Assembly (NCBI GenBank): GCA_026014615.1
Contig: JAOZHZ010000028.1
Location: forward strand, 124,001 to 188,000
Direction: 5' to 3'
From: Candidatus Bathyarchaeota archaeon
Lineage (GTDB): Archaea; Thermoproteota; Bathyarchaeia; Bathyarchaeales; Bathycorpusculaceae
DNA length: 64,000 nucleotides
The position numbers were made by a program, and so were the translations under genes. Positions 34,457-44,665 of the stretch are shown here, in pieces (positions within the stretch are counted from its first letter, which is position 1; the number at the start of each line of letters is the position of its first letter). Under the pieces are notes generated by a model, which saw only the letters and a list, made by a program, of their open reading frames with translations, was not told the DNA's origin and made no database searches.

Positions 34457-34490
34457 ATGAATGTTAATTCATATGAAGAATTATTCATAT
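34457..34490 (-). promoter_or_regulatory. ArsR-type operator overlapping the promoter of the ferredoxin operon
   Basis: Perfect inverted repeat ATATGAA (34471-34477), 6-base spacer, TTCATAT (34484-34490), preceded by a second dyad ATGAAT-GTTA-ATTCAT (34457-34472). On the minus strand a TATA-like TTTATATG lies at the outer edge, so the operator covers the promoter and start site. The layout matches ArsR/SmtB operators and points to autorepression. Confidence 0.7.
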
Positions 34491-34565
34491 AAATCTTGTC
34501 CCGAATCCACAACCACACCAGGAATAGTTATTGCCCACCAAGAAACCTCTTAACCAGTGACGCCC

Positions 34566-34985
34566 ATGAAGTTTCAAGGCAGAACCACAACCGCCATAAT
34601 ACCCTTCCCCGAAAACAAAATTCTGCTAATCAAACGTTCAACACCACCCTTCATCGGATACTGGGCACTGCCTGGCGGACGCGTTGACCCCGGAGAAACA
34701 GTGGAACAGACGGTGGTGCGGGAAGTCAAAGAAGAAACAGGACTCAACGTGCAGATAGTGCGCAAAGTCGGTGAGTACCACGAAAAAGGTGTCGAAAGCG
34801 GATACGAATACGACTATCACCCCGCCTGCTTTCTCGTACAACCCTCCGAAGGAAATCTAAAAAGGCAGGAATCCGAGATTTCTGAAATCAAACTTTTCAA
34901 ACTAGAAGAAGTCCCAGACGTTCTGGCATTTGTGCATAAACAAATGATACAAGACTACATCACACAGAAAACCAAACACACCTAA
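34566..34985 (+). CDS. Nudix hydrolase
   Basis: A complete Nudix box is visible: GGRVDPGETVEQTVVREVKEETGL (19 of the residues spaced as G-x5-E-x7-R-E-x2-E-E). Nudix enzymes hydrolyse nucleoside diphosphate compounds, often damaged nucleotides. ATG 34566 is taken; a GTG at 34557 is possible. Single gene. Confidence 0.88.
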   Translation: MKFQGRTTTAIIPFPENKILLIKRSTPPFIGYWALPGGRVDPGETVEQTVVREVKEETGLNVQIVRKVGEYHEKGVESGYEYDYHPACFLVQPSEGNLKRQESEISEIKLFKLEEVPDVLAFVHKQMIQDYITQKTKHT

Positions 34986-35077
34986 CAGCCACAGCTACCC
35001 GCAACGCTGCCAATACCCAAATAAAGCAAACCAGATCTCCAAACAAAAAATTCAGTTTACCTTGGAAAAATGCACTA

Positions 35078-35446
35078 CTACTTCGCTTGTGGGTCCGACT
35101 GCATGATACCAAACACGTTACCCTCGGGGTCTTCGCAGTACGTCATGTAGCCTATACCTGGTATGGTCATTTTCGACATTAACACTTTCCCGCCTGCTTC
35201 GGTAATTTTCTTCACTGCTTCCTCAAACGACGGAACGCCAATGGTGTTTGTGGTAACTTTCATGTTTTCACCCTTTTGGGCAATTGCTCCGTTAATGCCC
35301 GGTTCTTTGTCTTCGCCTGTAGTTACTAGCCAGTAATCTACTGGTCCCGCCCATTTTTCGATTTTCCAGCCGAAAACCTTACTGTAGAAGTCAACTGCGC
35401 GTTGGGGTTTTTCCGCAGGGATTTCAAAGTGTACAACTCTAGCCAT
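35078..35446 (-). CDS. VOC (glyoxalase/bleomycin-resistance fold) protein
   Basis: A 122-residue single-domain VOC protein: HFEIPAEKPQRAVDFYSKVFGWK at the start and YCEDPEGNVFGIMQSD at the end, with the paired beta-alpha-beta-beta-beta modules expected. A strong GGAGGTGA ribosome site precedes it. Substrate unknown. It follows two small genes in the same direction and may share their transcript. Confidence 0.87.
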   Translation of the reverse strand: MARVVHFEIPAEKPQRAVDFYSKVFGWKIEKWAGPVDYWLVTTGEDKEPGINGAIAQKGENMKVTTNTIGVPSFEEAVKKITEAGGKVLMSKMTIPGIGYMTYCEDPEGNVFGIMQSDPQAK

Positions 35447-35485
35447 TCTTTTTCACCTCCAGCTTTTGAATCTCTGATTAGGAGG

Positions 35486-35662
35486 TTAAATTGGCGCTAC
35501 CTGAATTTCGAGCATTTTTTCGGTGGTTAGTTTCCGCTTAATTTCGTTGAAAGCCTCTTCGGGTGTTATCCCCTTATCAAAGCAGAGCTTGACGTAATCG
35601 GAAACAACAGCGCGCTCTACCATGTTAGTTTCCTTGGAGTCAGAAGCGCTTTTTCGTCCCAT
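35486..35662 (-). CDS. Small 58-residue hypothetical protein
   Basis: The protein contains VERAVVSDYVKLCFDKGIT and PEEAFNEIKRKLTTEKML, both likely helices. GGAG sits about 9 bases before the ATG, inside the end of the preceding small gene, whose stop codon lies 4 bases before this start. Close coupling and a clear ribosome site support it. Function unknown. Confidence 0.6.
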   Translation of the reverse strand: MGRKSASDSKETNMVERAVVSDYVKLCFDKGITPEEAFNEIKRKLTTEKMLEIQVAPI

Positions 35663-35665
35663 CTT

Positions 35666-35905
35666 TTATGGCTCCTTTTGGCTTTTTGTTTCCTCGATTT
35701 CGTGGGATAAACTGCAGAGTTCCATGAGGTACTGCCGGTATTTCTCCATTTCTTCGTCGTGGGCTTCACGGTCTTTTACGGACCAATCGTACTGCATAAG
35801 TATACCAGCTTTCGCGTAATCGGCGGGAGTTAAGCGTCTTGACGGTTCTCTACGACATTTCTCTCCATACTCGGTTTGGGTGCAAACGGAAGTTGATGTT
35901 TGCAT
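35666..35905 (-). CDS. Small 79-residue hypothetical protein
   Basis: Contains a mostly helical charged region (RREPSRRLTPADYAKAGILM, then DREAHDEEMEKYRQYLMEL). ATG 35905 is chosen because AAGGAG lies 9 bases upstream; a TTG at 35911 is possible. First gene of a short run 35905-35078 with two other minus-strand genes. Function unknown. Confidence 0.6.
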   Translation of the reverse strand: MQTSTSVCTQTEYGEKCRREPSRRLTPADYAKAGILMQYDWSVKDREAHDEEMEKYRQYLMELCSLSHEIEETKSQKEP

Positions 35906-36112
35906 ACTCAAAAACTCCTTTTGAGAAATCTCCCTTTAAGCTTTGTTTTCTTAATACGCAATAAAATGTATTTAAAATATTGTTGCTGCACTCTCACAAC
36001 AACACATCGACGTCTGATATGCCTGTTAAATTAACAATTTTGAACTTTTTGTTGTTAAATGAACGTTCCCTGTTCTTTTGGTCACGAAAAAACGGGGTGC
36101 AAAGTCTACAAA

Positions 36113-36577
36113 TTACGGTTTTTCTTCTTTGGCACGGAATTTTTCTTCTATTAAGGTTAAAAGCTCTTCAGGTTTAACTGGCTTAACTAAATAGGCGTCT
36201 GCTCCTTCATCAAGTGCTTTGACACCTGTTTCAAGCGAGGGAAAACCTGTAATCATTATTTTTATTGCGTTTTGTATTGTCTTCTGCATTTTAACAAGCA
36301 AATCGGTTCCGTCCATGTCTGGAAGGCGAATATCTATGAGGGCTAAATCGTACCGTTTCTTTTTGGATTTCTCAATTGCTTCTCGACCTGTTTCGGCTAC
36401 GTCTATTTCGTAGCCGTTTTTCTGAAGAATACGCGTAAACGTTCTAAGAATAGATTTATCGTCGTCTACCACAATCACGTGTCTTTTGGGGTTATCCAAG
36501 GTTTTCCTTCCTTCTGTTGAGATTTCACATTGTTTAGATTTCTTCATTTGCTTCAAATAAAGTTGACAAACAGTCAT
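36113..36577 (-). CDS. Single-domain response regulator (CheY-like receiver)
   Basis: A receiver domain starting near residue 33: VIVVDDDKS with the acidic pair, phosphorylated Asp in LIDIRLPDMDG, Thr in MITGFPS, and Lys in LVKPVKP. The N-terminal 30 residues are unusual for a lone receiver; the start may be the Met at 36547. No histidine kinase is nearby. It is divergent from the TrmB-CBS gene, 265 bases apart, so the two may belong to one signalling system. Confidence 0.88.
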   Translation of the reverse strand: MTVCQLYLKQMKKSKQCEISTEGRKTLDNPKRHVIVVDDDKSILRTFTRILQKNGYEIDVAETGREAIEKSKKKRYDLALIDIRLPDMDGTDLLVKMQKTIQNAIKIMITGFPSLETGVKALDEGADAYLVKPVKPEELLTLIEEKFRAKEEKP

Positions 36578-36757
36578 TCGATATCAAAGAGTTGCAGGTT
36601 CTCCCTATACGGAGATTCTAATTACTTTTCCGTGATTCAGCCTTATAAACTATCTTCTTTTCTGCGGGCAATATCAAAAAACCAATTATCCCCTTTAGGA
36701 TTGCATTAATTCTAGTAAAATAAATTCTAACCTGATAAAAGATGATTGAGGCTAGCG

Positions 36758-36819
36758 CTTATATATTTAAGAAACAAGTATCATATTGTAACACCAAGTT
36801 GTAGCAAATAATTGTAACA
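36758..36819 (+). promoter_or_regulatory. TrmB-CBS promoter with three phased direct repeats
   Basis: TATA box CTTATATATT at 36758-36767, predicted start near 36788. Downstream, TTGTAACA (36786-36793), TTGTAGCA (36799-36806) and TTGTAACA (36812-36819) repeat every 13 bases. Sited over the start of transcription, they are good candidates for an autorepressor site. Confidence 0.6.
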
Positions 36820-36842
36820 AACCTGTTAGGTCAGGATTAACT

Positions 36843-38525
36843 GTGGGCGAAAAAGATATTTTGAAGTTTCTGCAAAACCTTGGGTTCTCTAAACGTGAAG
36901 TTCAAGTTTACATGTTTTTAGCTAAAAGTGGAGCCCAATCAACCAGTTTTGTGGCAAAACGCCTGAAGATGGAGCGAGTGCAAGCTTACCGTACATTCAA
37001 GAAACTGCAAGAAAAAGGCTTCATAGAAGCCACCCTTGAACGCCCTACCCGCTTCACCGTAGTCCCATTCAGCAACCTTTTAGAAACGTTCATAGAGGCG
37101 AAAAAGGTTGAAGTGGAAAACCTCAACGAACAGAAAGAAAACCTTATGAACTCTTGGAGAACAGTTAGCGCCCCTGAATCAGACTATACCGTTGCGAAGT
37201 TCAGCGTCATAAGCGGGAAAAAGAAGATTCACTCAAAAATGCTGAATATGGTCGACGAGGCACAGAAAGACGTCTACGTTTTAACAACCGGGTTGGGCGT
37301 TATCCAAGAAGATTTAGGTGGAGTTTTTGACGCAACTGTTGATGTTTCTAGAGCCCACAAAGTTAACTTCAAGATTATAGCAGACATTTCCAGAGATAAC
37401 TTTCGTATTATGGAGCGCTTAGAAAAAAGAGTTAACTCTGAAAAAGCTGACATCGAAACCCGCCACTTAAACTTAAACGCCCGATATTTCCCCCGTTTTC
37501 TCATTAAAGACGAAGAAGAAGCAATTTTGTATGCTTCCAGCGGCGACGAAGCCTCTATACTTAACATTGAAGACGAAGGCTTATGGATTAACGACAAAAT
37601 GTTCATTTCCATTTTGAAGGCTTTTTTCAGCCAGATGTGGCACATTGGAATTGAAGCTGACCGTCGAATCGAAGAGTTAAAAACTGGTGTACCTATAGGC
37701 GAAACTACTGTCATTAAAGACCCTGAGGAGGCTTGGCGGAAAGTTGTGGAGACGTTGGGTAACGCCAAGGAAGATGTTATTTTGATTACGTCTTCGCAGA
37801 GTTTAATCAGCCTCCTTGAAAAGGACCCGTTTGAGGAACACCACAAAGAGGGCGTTAAATTCAGACTTATGGCACCTATCGATTTAGATAATCTGGAGGC
37901 TGCCAAGAAACTGTCATCTGCATACGAAATCAAACATGTCCCAATTAACTACATGACTATGATGCTTGTAGACGACCGAAATCTATTCATGTTTAAGTCG
38001 GCGCCGCTAAACGACGTTTCTGACGAATCTTTCTTCTACCTGAACGACACGTTTTTCACCAACGACAAACGTTCCAGTGAACGCGTCAGAGAAATGCTTA
38101 CTGACACTTGGAAACGCGGAGTTGAACTCTCAGAAATCACGTCGCAAGCCGCAGGCATGAAGCTTCCGTCAGTAAATGTTTCAACTACAGGAACGGTTGC
38201 CCAAACCGTGGATATAATGCTTAGAAATAATGTAAATCAGGTAATCGTAACCCAAAACGGAGCACAAGTTGGTATACTAAGCGACCGCGACATCTTAAAA
38301 GAGGTCTTGAAAAACAAGAAAAACCTTGAAAGCGGCTTGGTGAAGGATTTGGATTACACGCCGTTGCTGGCGTTAAGTGGGCAGCAAACCATGACGGATG
38401 CTTTGAAAATTATCCGTGAAAAAGGAAATAAACGGATCGCGGTGGCGAAAGATGGGCAACTTATGGGCATGTTGACACAGGATATGGCTTTGAAGAGTGT
38501 TGTCACCGCGAAAAGCCCAAGGTAA
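36843..38525 (+). CDS. TrmB-family regulator fused to a CBS-domain pair
   Basis: Three parts: a TrmB winged helix (residues 1-100: LGFSKREVQVYMFLAKSG, then RVQAYRTFKKLQEKGF); a long TrmB-type sensor region with two similar halves (about 115-285 and 300-430); and two CBS motifs at the C-terminus (about 435-555: VNQVIVTQNGAQVGILSDRD and KRIAVAKDGQLMGMLTQD). CBS pairs bind adenine nucleotides, so the protein may read energy state and control carbon genes, such as the tpi-galT block downstream. The start is GTG 36843. No transcriptional coupling to tpi is certain. Confidence 0.85.
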   Translation: MGEKDILKFLQNLGFSKREVQVYMFLAKSGAQSTSFVAKRLKMERVQAYRTFKKLQEKGFIEATLERPTRFTVVPFSNLLETFIEAKKVEVENLNEQKENLMNSWRTVSAPESDYTVAKFSVISGKKKIHSKMLNMVDEAQKDVYVLTTGLGVIQEDLGGVFDATVDVSRAHKVNFKIIADISRDNFRIMERLEKRVNSEKADIETRHLNLNARYFPRFLIKDEEEAILYASSGDEASILNIEDEGLWINDKMFISILKAFFSQMWHIGIEADRRIEELKTGVPIGETTVIKDPEEAWRKVVETLGNAKEDVILITSSQSLISLLEKDPFEEHHKEGVKFRLMAPIDLDNLEAAKKLSSAYEIKHVPINYMTMMLVDDRNLFMFKSAPLNDVSDESFFYLNDTFFTNDKRSSERVREMLTDTWKRGVELSEITSQAAGMKLPSVNVSTTGTVAQTVDIMLRNNVNQVIVTQNGAQVGILSDRDILKEVLKNKKNLESGLVKDLDYTPLLALSGQQTMTDALKIIREKGNKRIAVAKDGQLMGMLTQDMALKSVVTAKSPR

Positions 38526-40231
<1,706 letters not shown>

Positions 40232-40232
40232 A

Positions 40233-41717
40233 ATGAATTCACCCGCCCTTAGGCTTACGCAACCCCAACTTTCAGATTTTGAAGACGCCCTCAAAAAAGA
40301 ATGGTTAATCACCAATGGGCTAGGCGGCTACGCATCAAGCACAATTTTGGGCGTGAACACCCGAAAGTATCATGGGTTGCTTGTGGCGGCGCTTAATCCT
40401 CCAAGCGGGCGCACTGTCTGCCTATCCAAGCTGGACGAAGAAGTCAACGTGGACGGCAAAGTCTACTTGCTTGGTGTGAATGAGTTTCGCGACGCCATCT
40501 ACCCGCAAGGTTACATACATCTGGCTTCTTTTTCGGTTTCGCCGTTCCCAAAATATGTTTACGTTACGCAGGACGTTGAAGTTCAGAAGACAATTTTCAT
40601 ACCTTACGGGAAAAATGTTGCAGTCACAAACTACGAAGTACAAAATGGCGGCGCCTCTGAAGCGGTGTTCAAGGTTACGCCACTGTTAACCTGCAGGCAT
40701 TTCCATACTGTAACTGAAGGAAATACTGATTCATTGCGGTTTAGTCAACAAAACTGCGCTGATGAAGTGCATTTGAAATTTGAAGTCCCTGATGTTGTCG
40801 TTACCGTTCGCGCTTCAAACAGCAGGTTCCTTGAGAGGCCAAACTGGATAAACCGACTGTTTTACCGTGAAGAAGCGTTGCGGGGGGAAAGCTGCATCGA
40901 CGATTGTTACCAGCCTGGAAGCTTTGAAGTCACGGTTCCACCTAATAGCCAGAAGAGCCTTTCGGTTTTGGTGGCAGTCAGCCAGACCAGCTCCCAAAAC
41001 TCACAACTTTTAGATACGCTTTCTAACACTGACGAAGCGCTAAACAAAGAGCTGCAACGGCAACAAACGCTGTTTAGCCACTTTTACGGTTTACATCCTG
41101 TGGTGCCAGTCACCGATTGGCTAAACTGGATTCTCTTGGCTGCTGACGCCTTTGTTGTGAGCGGAGGCAACAGCCGAAAAAGCGTGTTGGCGGGGTATCA
41201 TTGGTTTGAAACGTGGGGTCGAGATGCCTTCCTTTCGCTTCCGGGTTTGATGCTTACTACAGGCAGGTTTGAGGAAGCAAAATCGGTGCTTTCACAGTTC
41301 AGCGCCTACTGTAGACGTGGGTTGATTCCGAATTATGTTAAGGACCAGTCGGGCCAAGCGGCGTATAATACTGTTGACGGCTCGTTTTGGTACATTAACG
41401 CAGTGCTGCAGTACCTCAAGTACACAGGCGACTTTGATTTTGTTCGTAGCCATCTTTGGGACACCCTCCACGACATCGTTGAAAACCACCTGCGTGGAAC
41501 AGACTTTGGCATACACATGGACAACGACGGCTTAATCAACCATGGACCGCAGCTGACTTGGATGGACGCAGAAGTTGATGGCGTAGCAGTTACGCCTAGA
41601 GACGGAAAAGCCGTCGAAGTCCAAGCATTATGGTTCAACACCTTATACACAATGCGGCTACTTGCAGAAAGGTTCGGAGAAAAGAAGGCAGCTGAGATAT
41701 ATGGTGAGTTGGCGTAA
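40233..41717 (+). CDS. Glycogen debranching enzyme (amylo-alpha-1,6-glucosidase), N-terminal part (in-frame TAA)
   Basis: The N-terminal sandwich domain (GDE_N type: EWLITNGLGGYASSTILGVN, TRKYHGLLVAAL) leads into a six-hairpin catalytic domain with WFETWGRDAFLSLPGL and YNTVDGSFWYINAVL. It removes alpha-1,6 branches from glycogen. The frame ends at TAA 41715-41717, in GELA-stop-KVKRNFGKFW, where a Glu codon is usual. The same frame continues to 42293 with the rest of the barrel. DUF89 ends 1 base before it. Confidence 0.85.
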   Translation: MNSPALRLTQPQLSDFEDALKKEWLITNGLGGYASSTILGVNTRKYHGLLVAALNPPSGRTVCLSKLDEEVNVDGKVYLLGVNEFRDAIYPQGYIHLASFSVSPFPKYVYVTQDVEVQKTIFIPYGKNVAVTNYEVQNGGASEAVFKVTPLLTCRHFHTVTEGNTDSLRFSQQNCADEVHLKFEVPDVVVTVRASNSRFLERPNWINRLFYREEALRGESCIDDCYQPGSFEVTVPPNSQKSLSVLVAVSQTSSQNSQLLDTLSNTDEALNKELQRQQTLFSHFYGLHPVVPVTDWLNWILLAADAFVVSGGNSRKSVLAGYHWFETWGRDAFLSLPGLMLTTGRFEEAKSVLSQFSAYCRRGLIPNYVKDQSGQAAYNTVDGSFWYINAVLQYLKYTGDFDFVRSHLWDTLHDIVENHLRGTDFGIHMDNDGLINHGPQLTWMDAEVDGVAVTPRDGKAVEVQALWFNTLYTMRLLAERFGEKKAAEIYGELA

Positions 41718-41819
41718 AAAGTCAAAAGAAACTTCGGCAAGTTCTGGAACAAAGAGCGAAACTGCCTTTTTGATGTCTTAACTGCGTCAGGTCCAGATGC
41801 TTCATTTCGGTCTAATCAG

Positions 41820-42293
41820 GTGATTGCTGCAGCGTTGGACTTTTCAATGCTTGACAAATCACAATGCATAAAAATCGTCGAATGCGTGGAACGGGAACTT
41901 ATTACCCCGTGCGGATTGCGAACCCTCGAACGCAGCGACCCCAAATACAAAGGCGCCTACCAAGGCGACAGACGAAGCAGAGACCAAGCTTACCATAATG
42001 GTACGGTTTGGCCTTGGCTGCTAGGGCCTTTCACCACGGCGTTTCTGAAAGCAAAAGGGCACACGGCGGAAAATTGCAAGTTTGCTTTGAAGAATTTTGT
42101 CGAACCTCTTTTTGTGGGGCAGGTTTCGCAGGCAGGGTTAGGAACGATAAATGAAATCTTCGACGGTGACCCGCCCCATACGCCCAGAGGCTGTATTGCT
42201 CAGGCGTGGAGTGTTGCTGAACCGTTAAGAGCGTACATTGAAGACATACTTTTGGTTCAACCAAAACACGAAAAGCAGGTTTTACTGCTTTAG
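41820..42293 (+). CDS. Glycogen debranching enzyme, C-terminal part downstream of the in-frame TAA
   Basis: Same frame as 40233-41717; homology starts directly after the TAA, but the first start-like codon is GTG 41820. It contains the conserved end of the catalytic domain: GAYQGDRRSRDQAYHNGTVW (with acidic catalytic residue region) and CIAQAWSVAEPLR. Best read as the second half of a 686-codon gene. It ends 4 bases into the convergent galT stop. Confidence 0.75.
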   Translation: MIAAALDFSMLDKSQCIKIVECVERELITPCGLRTLERSDPKYKGAYQGDRRSRDQAYHNGTVWPWLLGPFTTAFLKAKGHTAENCKFALKNFVEPLFVGQVSQAGLGTINEIFDGDPPHTPRGCIAQAWSVAEPLRAYIEDILLVQPKHEKQVLLL

Positions 42294-43327
42294 GGGTTTA
42301 ATGCTTTTTTGAGTTCTGCCGCGGCGGTTTCAGGCGTCACGGTGTTGATGTACATGCCTGTGCTTTTTTCGAATCCTGCCCAAGCCGTCAGCTTCGGGTA
42401 AACCTCCAAATGCCAATGATAATAGTCATGTGCATCTTGGTTTACTGCTAAGTGGATGCCGTAGTTGTATGGCGGGTCATTCAACAAGTCCTTAAGCGCC
42501 TTCATTGTGGTTTTCAGCGTCCATGCGAAAGCCTCTGTTTCCTCCTGCGTTAAGCTCAGAAAATTAGGTGCATGGCGTTTGGGTATAATCCAGAACTCCA
42601 TTGGGTGCACGCTGGCGTAGGGTGCAAAAACCGTGAAGTGCTTGCTGTCTAAGATGAGCCGTTGGGTCTGGGATTCCTGCTGTATAAGGTCGCAGAAAAT
42701 GCAGGTTCCGTGCTGGTTGTGGTAGGTTTTGGCTGCTTCCCTTTCAGCTTTGACAGTTGTCGGTATGAACGGTGTGGTGATTATTTGGCTGTGGGCGTGA
42801 GAAAGAGAGGCGCCTGCGTCTAAGCCGTGGTTACGGAAAATCTGCACGTACGTGACGTAGGGTTTCTGTGAAAGGGTATCAAGGCGGTCTTTGTAAGCGT
42901 TAATTACATGCACAAGCTGCGGAAGCGGCGCATTAGCTGGATGATCAGTGTGGTTGGGGGATTCGATGAGGACTTCGTGGTGCCCAACTGCATAGCCGAA
43001 ATTGGCGCTCTCAAGTATCTGTGGGGGGTCTTCGGGGTTTTTGGGTGGAGCAAAAGCGGGGTAAAGGTTGGGGATGTTACGGATTATCCAGTTGTGAAAT
43101 CGAAAATCGCCCTGCTCATGGTCCTTGCGGATGCCGCCGTTGGAAGGCAAATAAACAAGCACTGCGGGCGGAGTTACATGTTCGTTGCCTACGCAGAGAG
43201 GACAATTGGCGGTTTTTGCCTGTTCGGTTTTTTGTTTGGCAAAGTCTGTGGGTCTGCGGGCACGTTCTGTAGCTATGATTACCCAGCGGTCCAGAAGGTA
43301 GTCTTTTCTGAGCTCGTTATAAGGCAT
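42290..43327 (-). CDS. galT: Galactose-1-phosphate uridylyltransferase
   Basis: A 345-residue GalT: CPLCVGNE zinc site, LSHAHSQIITTPF with the catalytic His motif, GTCIFCDLI second zinc pair, and WHLEVYPKL near the C-terminus. It exchanges UDP between glucose and galactose phosphates. Beside the glycogen debranching and DUF89/tpiA genes, it suggests an intracellular polysaccharide and sugar-nucleotide block. Confidence 0.92.
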   Translation of the reverse strand: MPYNELRKDYLLDRWVIIATERARRPTDFAKQKTEQAKTANCPLCVGNEHVTPPAVLVYLPSNGGIRKDHEQGDFRFHNWIIRNIPNLYPAFAPPKNPEDPPQILESANFGYAVGHHEVLIESPNHTDHPANAPLPQLVHVINAYKDRLDTLSQKPYVTYVQIFRNHGLDAGASLSHAHSQIITTPFIPTTVKAEREAAKTYHNQHGTCIFCDLIQQESQTQRLILDSKHFTVFAPYASVHPMEFWIIPKRHAPNFLSLTQEETEAFAWTLKTTMKALKDLLNDPPYNYGIHLAVNQDAHDYYHWHLEVYPKLTAWAGFEKSTGMYINTVTPETAAAELKKALNP

Positions 43328-43406
43328 GTTCGGTTGCTCCTGATTCAGAGAAAAGATAAAGTGGCATTTAGCGTTTCCGCCTACAAGAAAAAAGTTTTGG
43401 AGCTTA

Positions 43407-44507
43407 TTAGAGTGGGGCTTCCTCAGGTTTTTTTGCGTTTCGTCTAATTACGGTCAAGATGATGAAGGCGGTTGATAAGATGAAGATTACAGCCACAAAC
43501 ATCGCAAGGTACATCAGTATGCTGGTGTTGCCATTTTGAAACTCTAAATCTTCAACCTGAAGCCTCAGAACAGACGTTTGATTGTTTAGGACTTTGACCA
43601 TGGCTTGCAGGTTGGTGTTGTTTAGCTGTAGGCGGCCAACTTGCTCTTCTAAATCTGACGTTTGTGTAAGAAGGCTACTTACTTGGGTTTGAAGTGCAGT
43701 GTTGTTTTCCTGCAGGTCTGTCACTTTAGAGTCAAACGAGTTGTTGTTTGCTTGCGCTTCACTTAGCTGTTGTTGCAGGGCACTGTTTTCTGCTTGTGAG
43801 TTTGCCAGTTGTGACTGAAGGTCGTTGTTTGTGGCGTTTAAGGTGCTAATTCGGTTTTGTAGGTTGCTGATTTGGTTTAGCAGGGCGGTTTTGTCGCTTG
43901 AGGAATTACTAACAAGGTTATCGTATGTTGCCTTCAACGAAGTGTGGTTTGCATTTAAGTTGTCAAACTGATCCTGAAGGTCTTCGACTTGGTCTTGCAA
44001 ATTATCTACTTGAGTGTTAAGTGTGGTTACGTTGCTTTGTAATGTGGCAACTTGAGTTTGAAGCTCCAAGTAGGTGGGGTTCTGGACAAGCGAGAGAAGA
44101 ATTCTTGAGAAAACAATCGTGCCGTTACTTATGTTGGCGTAAACGTAAGTGTTATTCAACGCATCACTGGGAACCGTGATCTGGGTGTACAAGGTTTTTG
44201 GAACCGTGTTGCTTGAAACCACCAAATCTTGCTCGCCAAGAAGCTGCGGGTTATGAGAAACCGTTGCTACGTAGAAGGCTACGTGAAAGACAATTGTTTG
44301 GTCAGGATAGTTTAGCAACGCAGTTACGTTCACGTTTATGGTGCTTCCGGGTTTTACCACGTCGGGACTGCTTGTTACCTCGAAGTGGCTTAGGAAGTTG
44401 TCGACGTAGTTGAAAGTTAGCCCATTCGCAGCGGGCGCTAAAACAATAGATGCTACGAACAGACAGGCTAAGGCGACTACGAGCGGCTTCAGTTTTTCCG
44501 TATTCAT
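43407..44507 (-). CDS. Exported coiled-coil surface protein, C-terminal anchor
   Basis: Signal peptide (residues 1-29), an Ig-like or beta-rich domain (about 30-140), a long heptad coiled coil (about 145-320: LQTQVATLQSNVTTLNTQVD and similar) with many Asn-x-Ser/Thr sequons, then a transmembrane helix and charged tail. It is probably a glycosylated stalk at the cell surface. No enzymatic motif. Confidence 0.7.
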   Translation of the reverse strand: MNTEKLKPLVVALACLFVASIVLAPAANGLTFNYVDNFLSHFEVTSSPDVVKPGSTINVNVTALLNYPDQTIVFHVAFYVATVSHNPQLLGEQDLVVSSNTVPKTLYTQITVPSDALNNTYVYANISNGTIVFSRILLSLVQNPTYLELQTQVATLQSNVTTLNTQVDNLQDQVEDLQDQFDNLNANHTSLKATYDNLVSNSSSDKTALLNQISNLQNRISTLNATNNDLQSQLANSQAENSALQQQLSEAQANNNSFDSKVTDLQENNTALQTQVSSLLTQTSDLEEQVGRLQLNNTNLQAMVKVLNNQTSVLRLQVEDLEFQNGNTSILMYLAMFVAVIFILSTAFIILTVIRRNAKKPEEAPL

Positions 44508-44665
44508 TTCTAACCCGCGCTGTCCACGTTATCTTATAGACCGCTTTTATTGTTTACGGAAACAACAAAGATCAAGCCTTAGGTGTTCCATCGAGCAGCT
44601 TTAATTCTGTTCGACTGCGAAAAAGTTGTTTGGTGTATGTTTGAGTGGAGATGTAGCTGTGCTTG

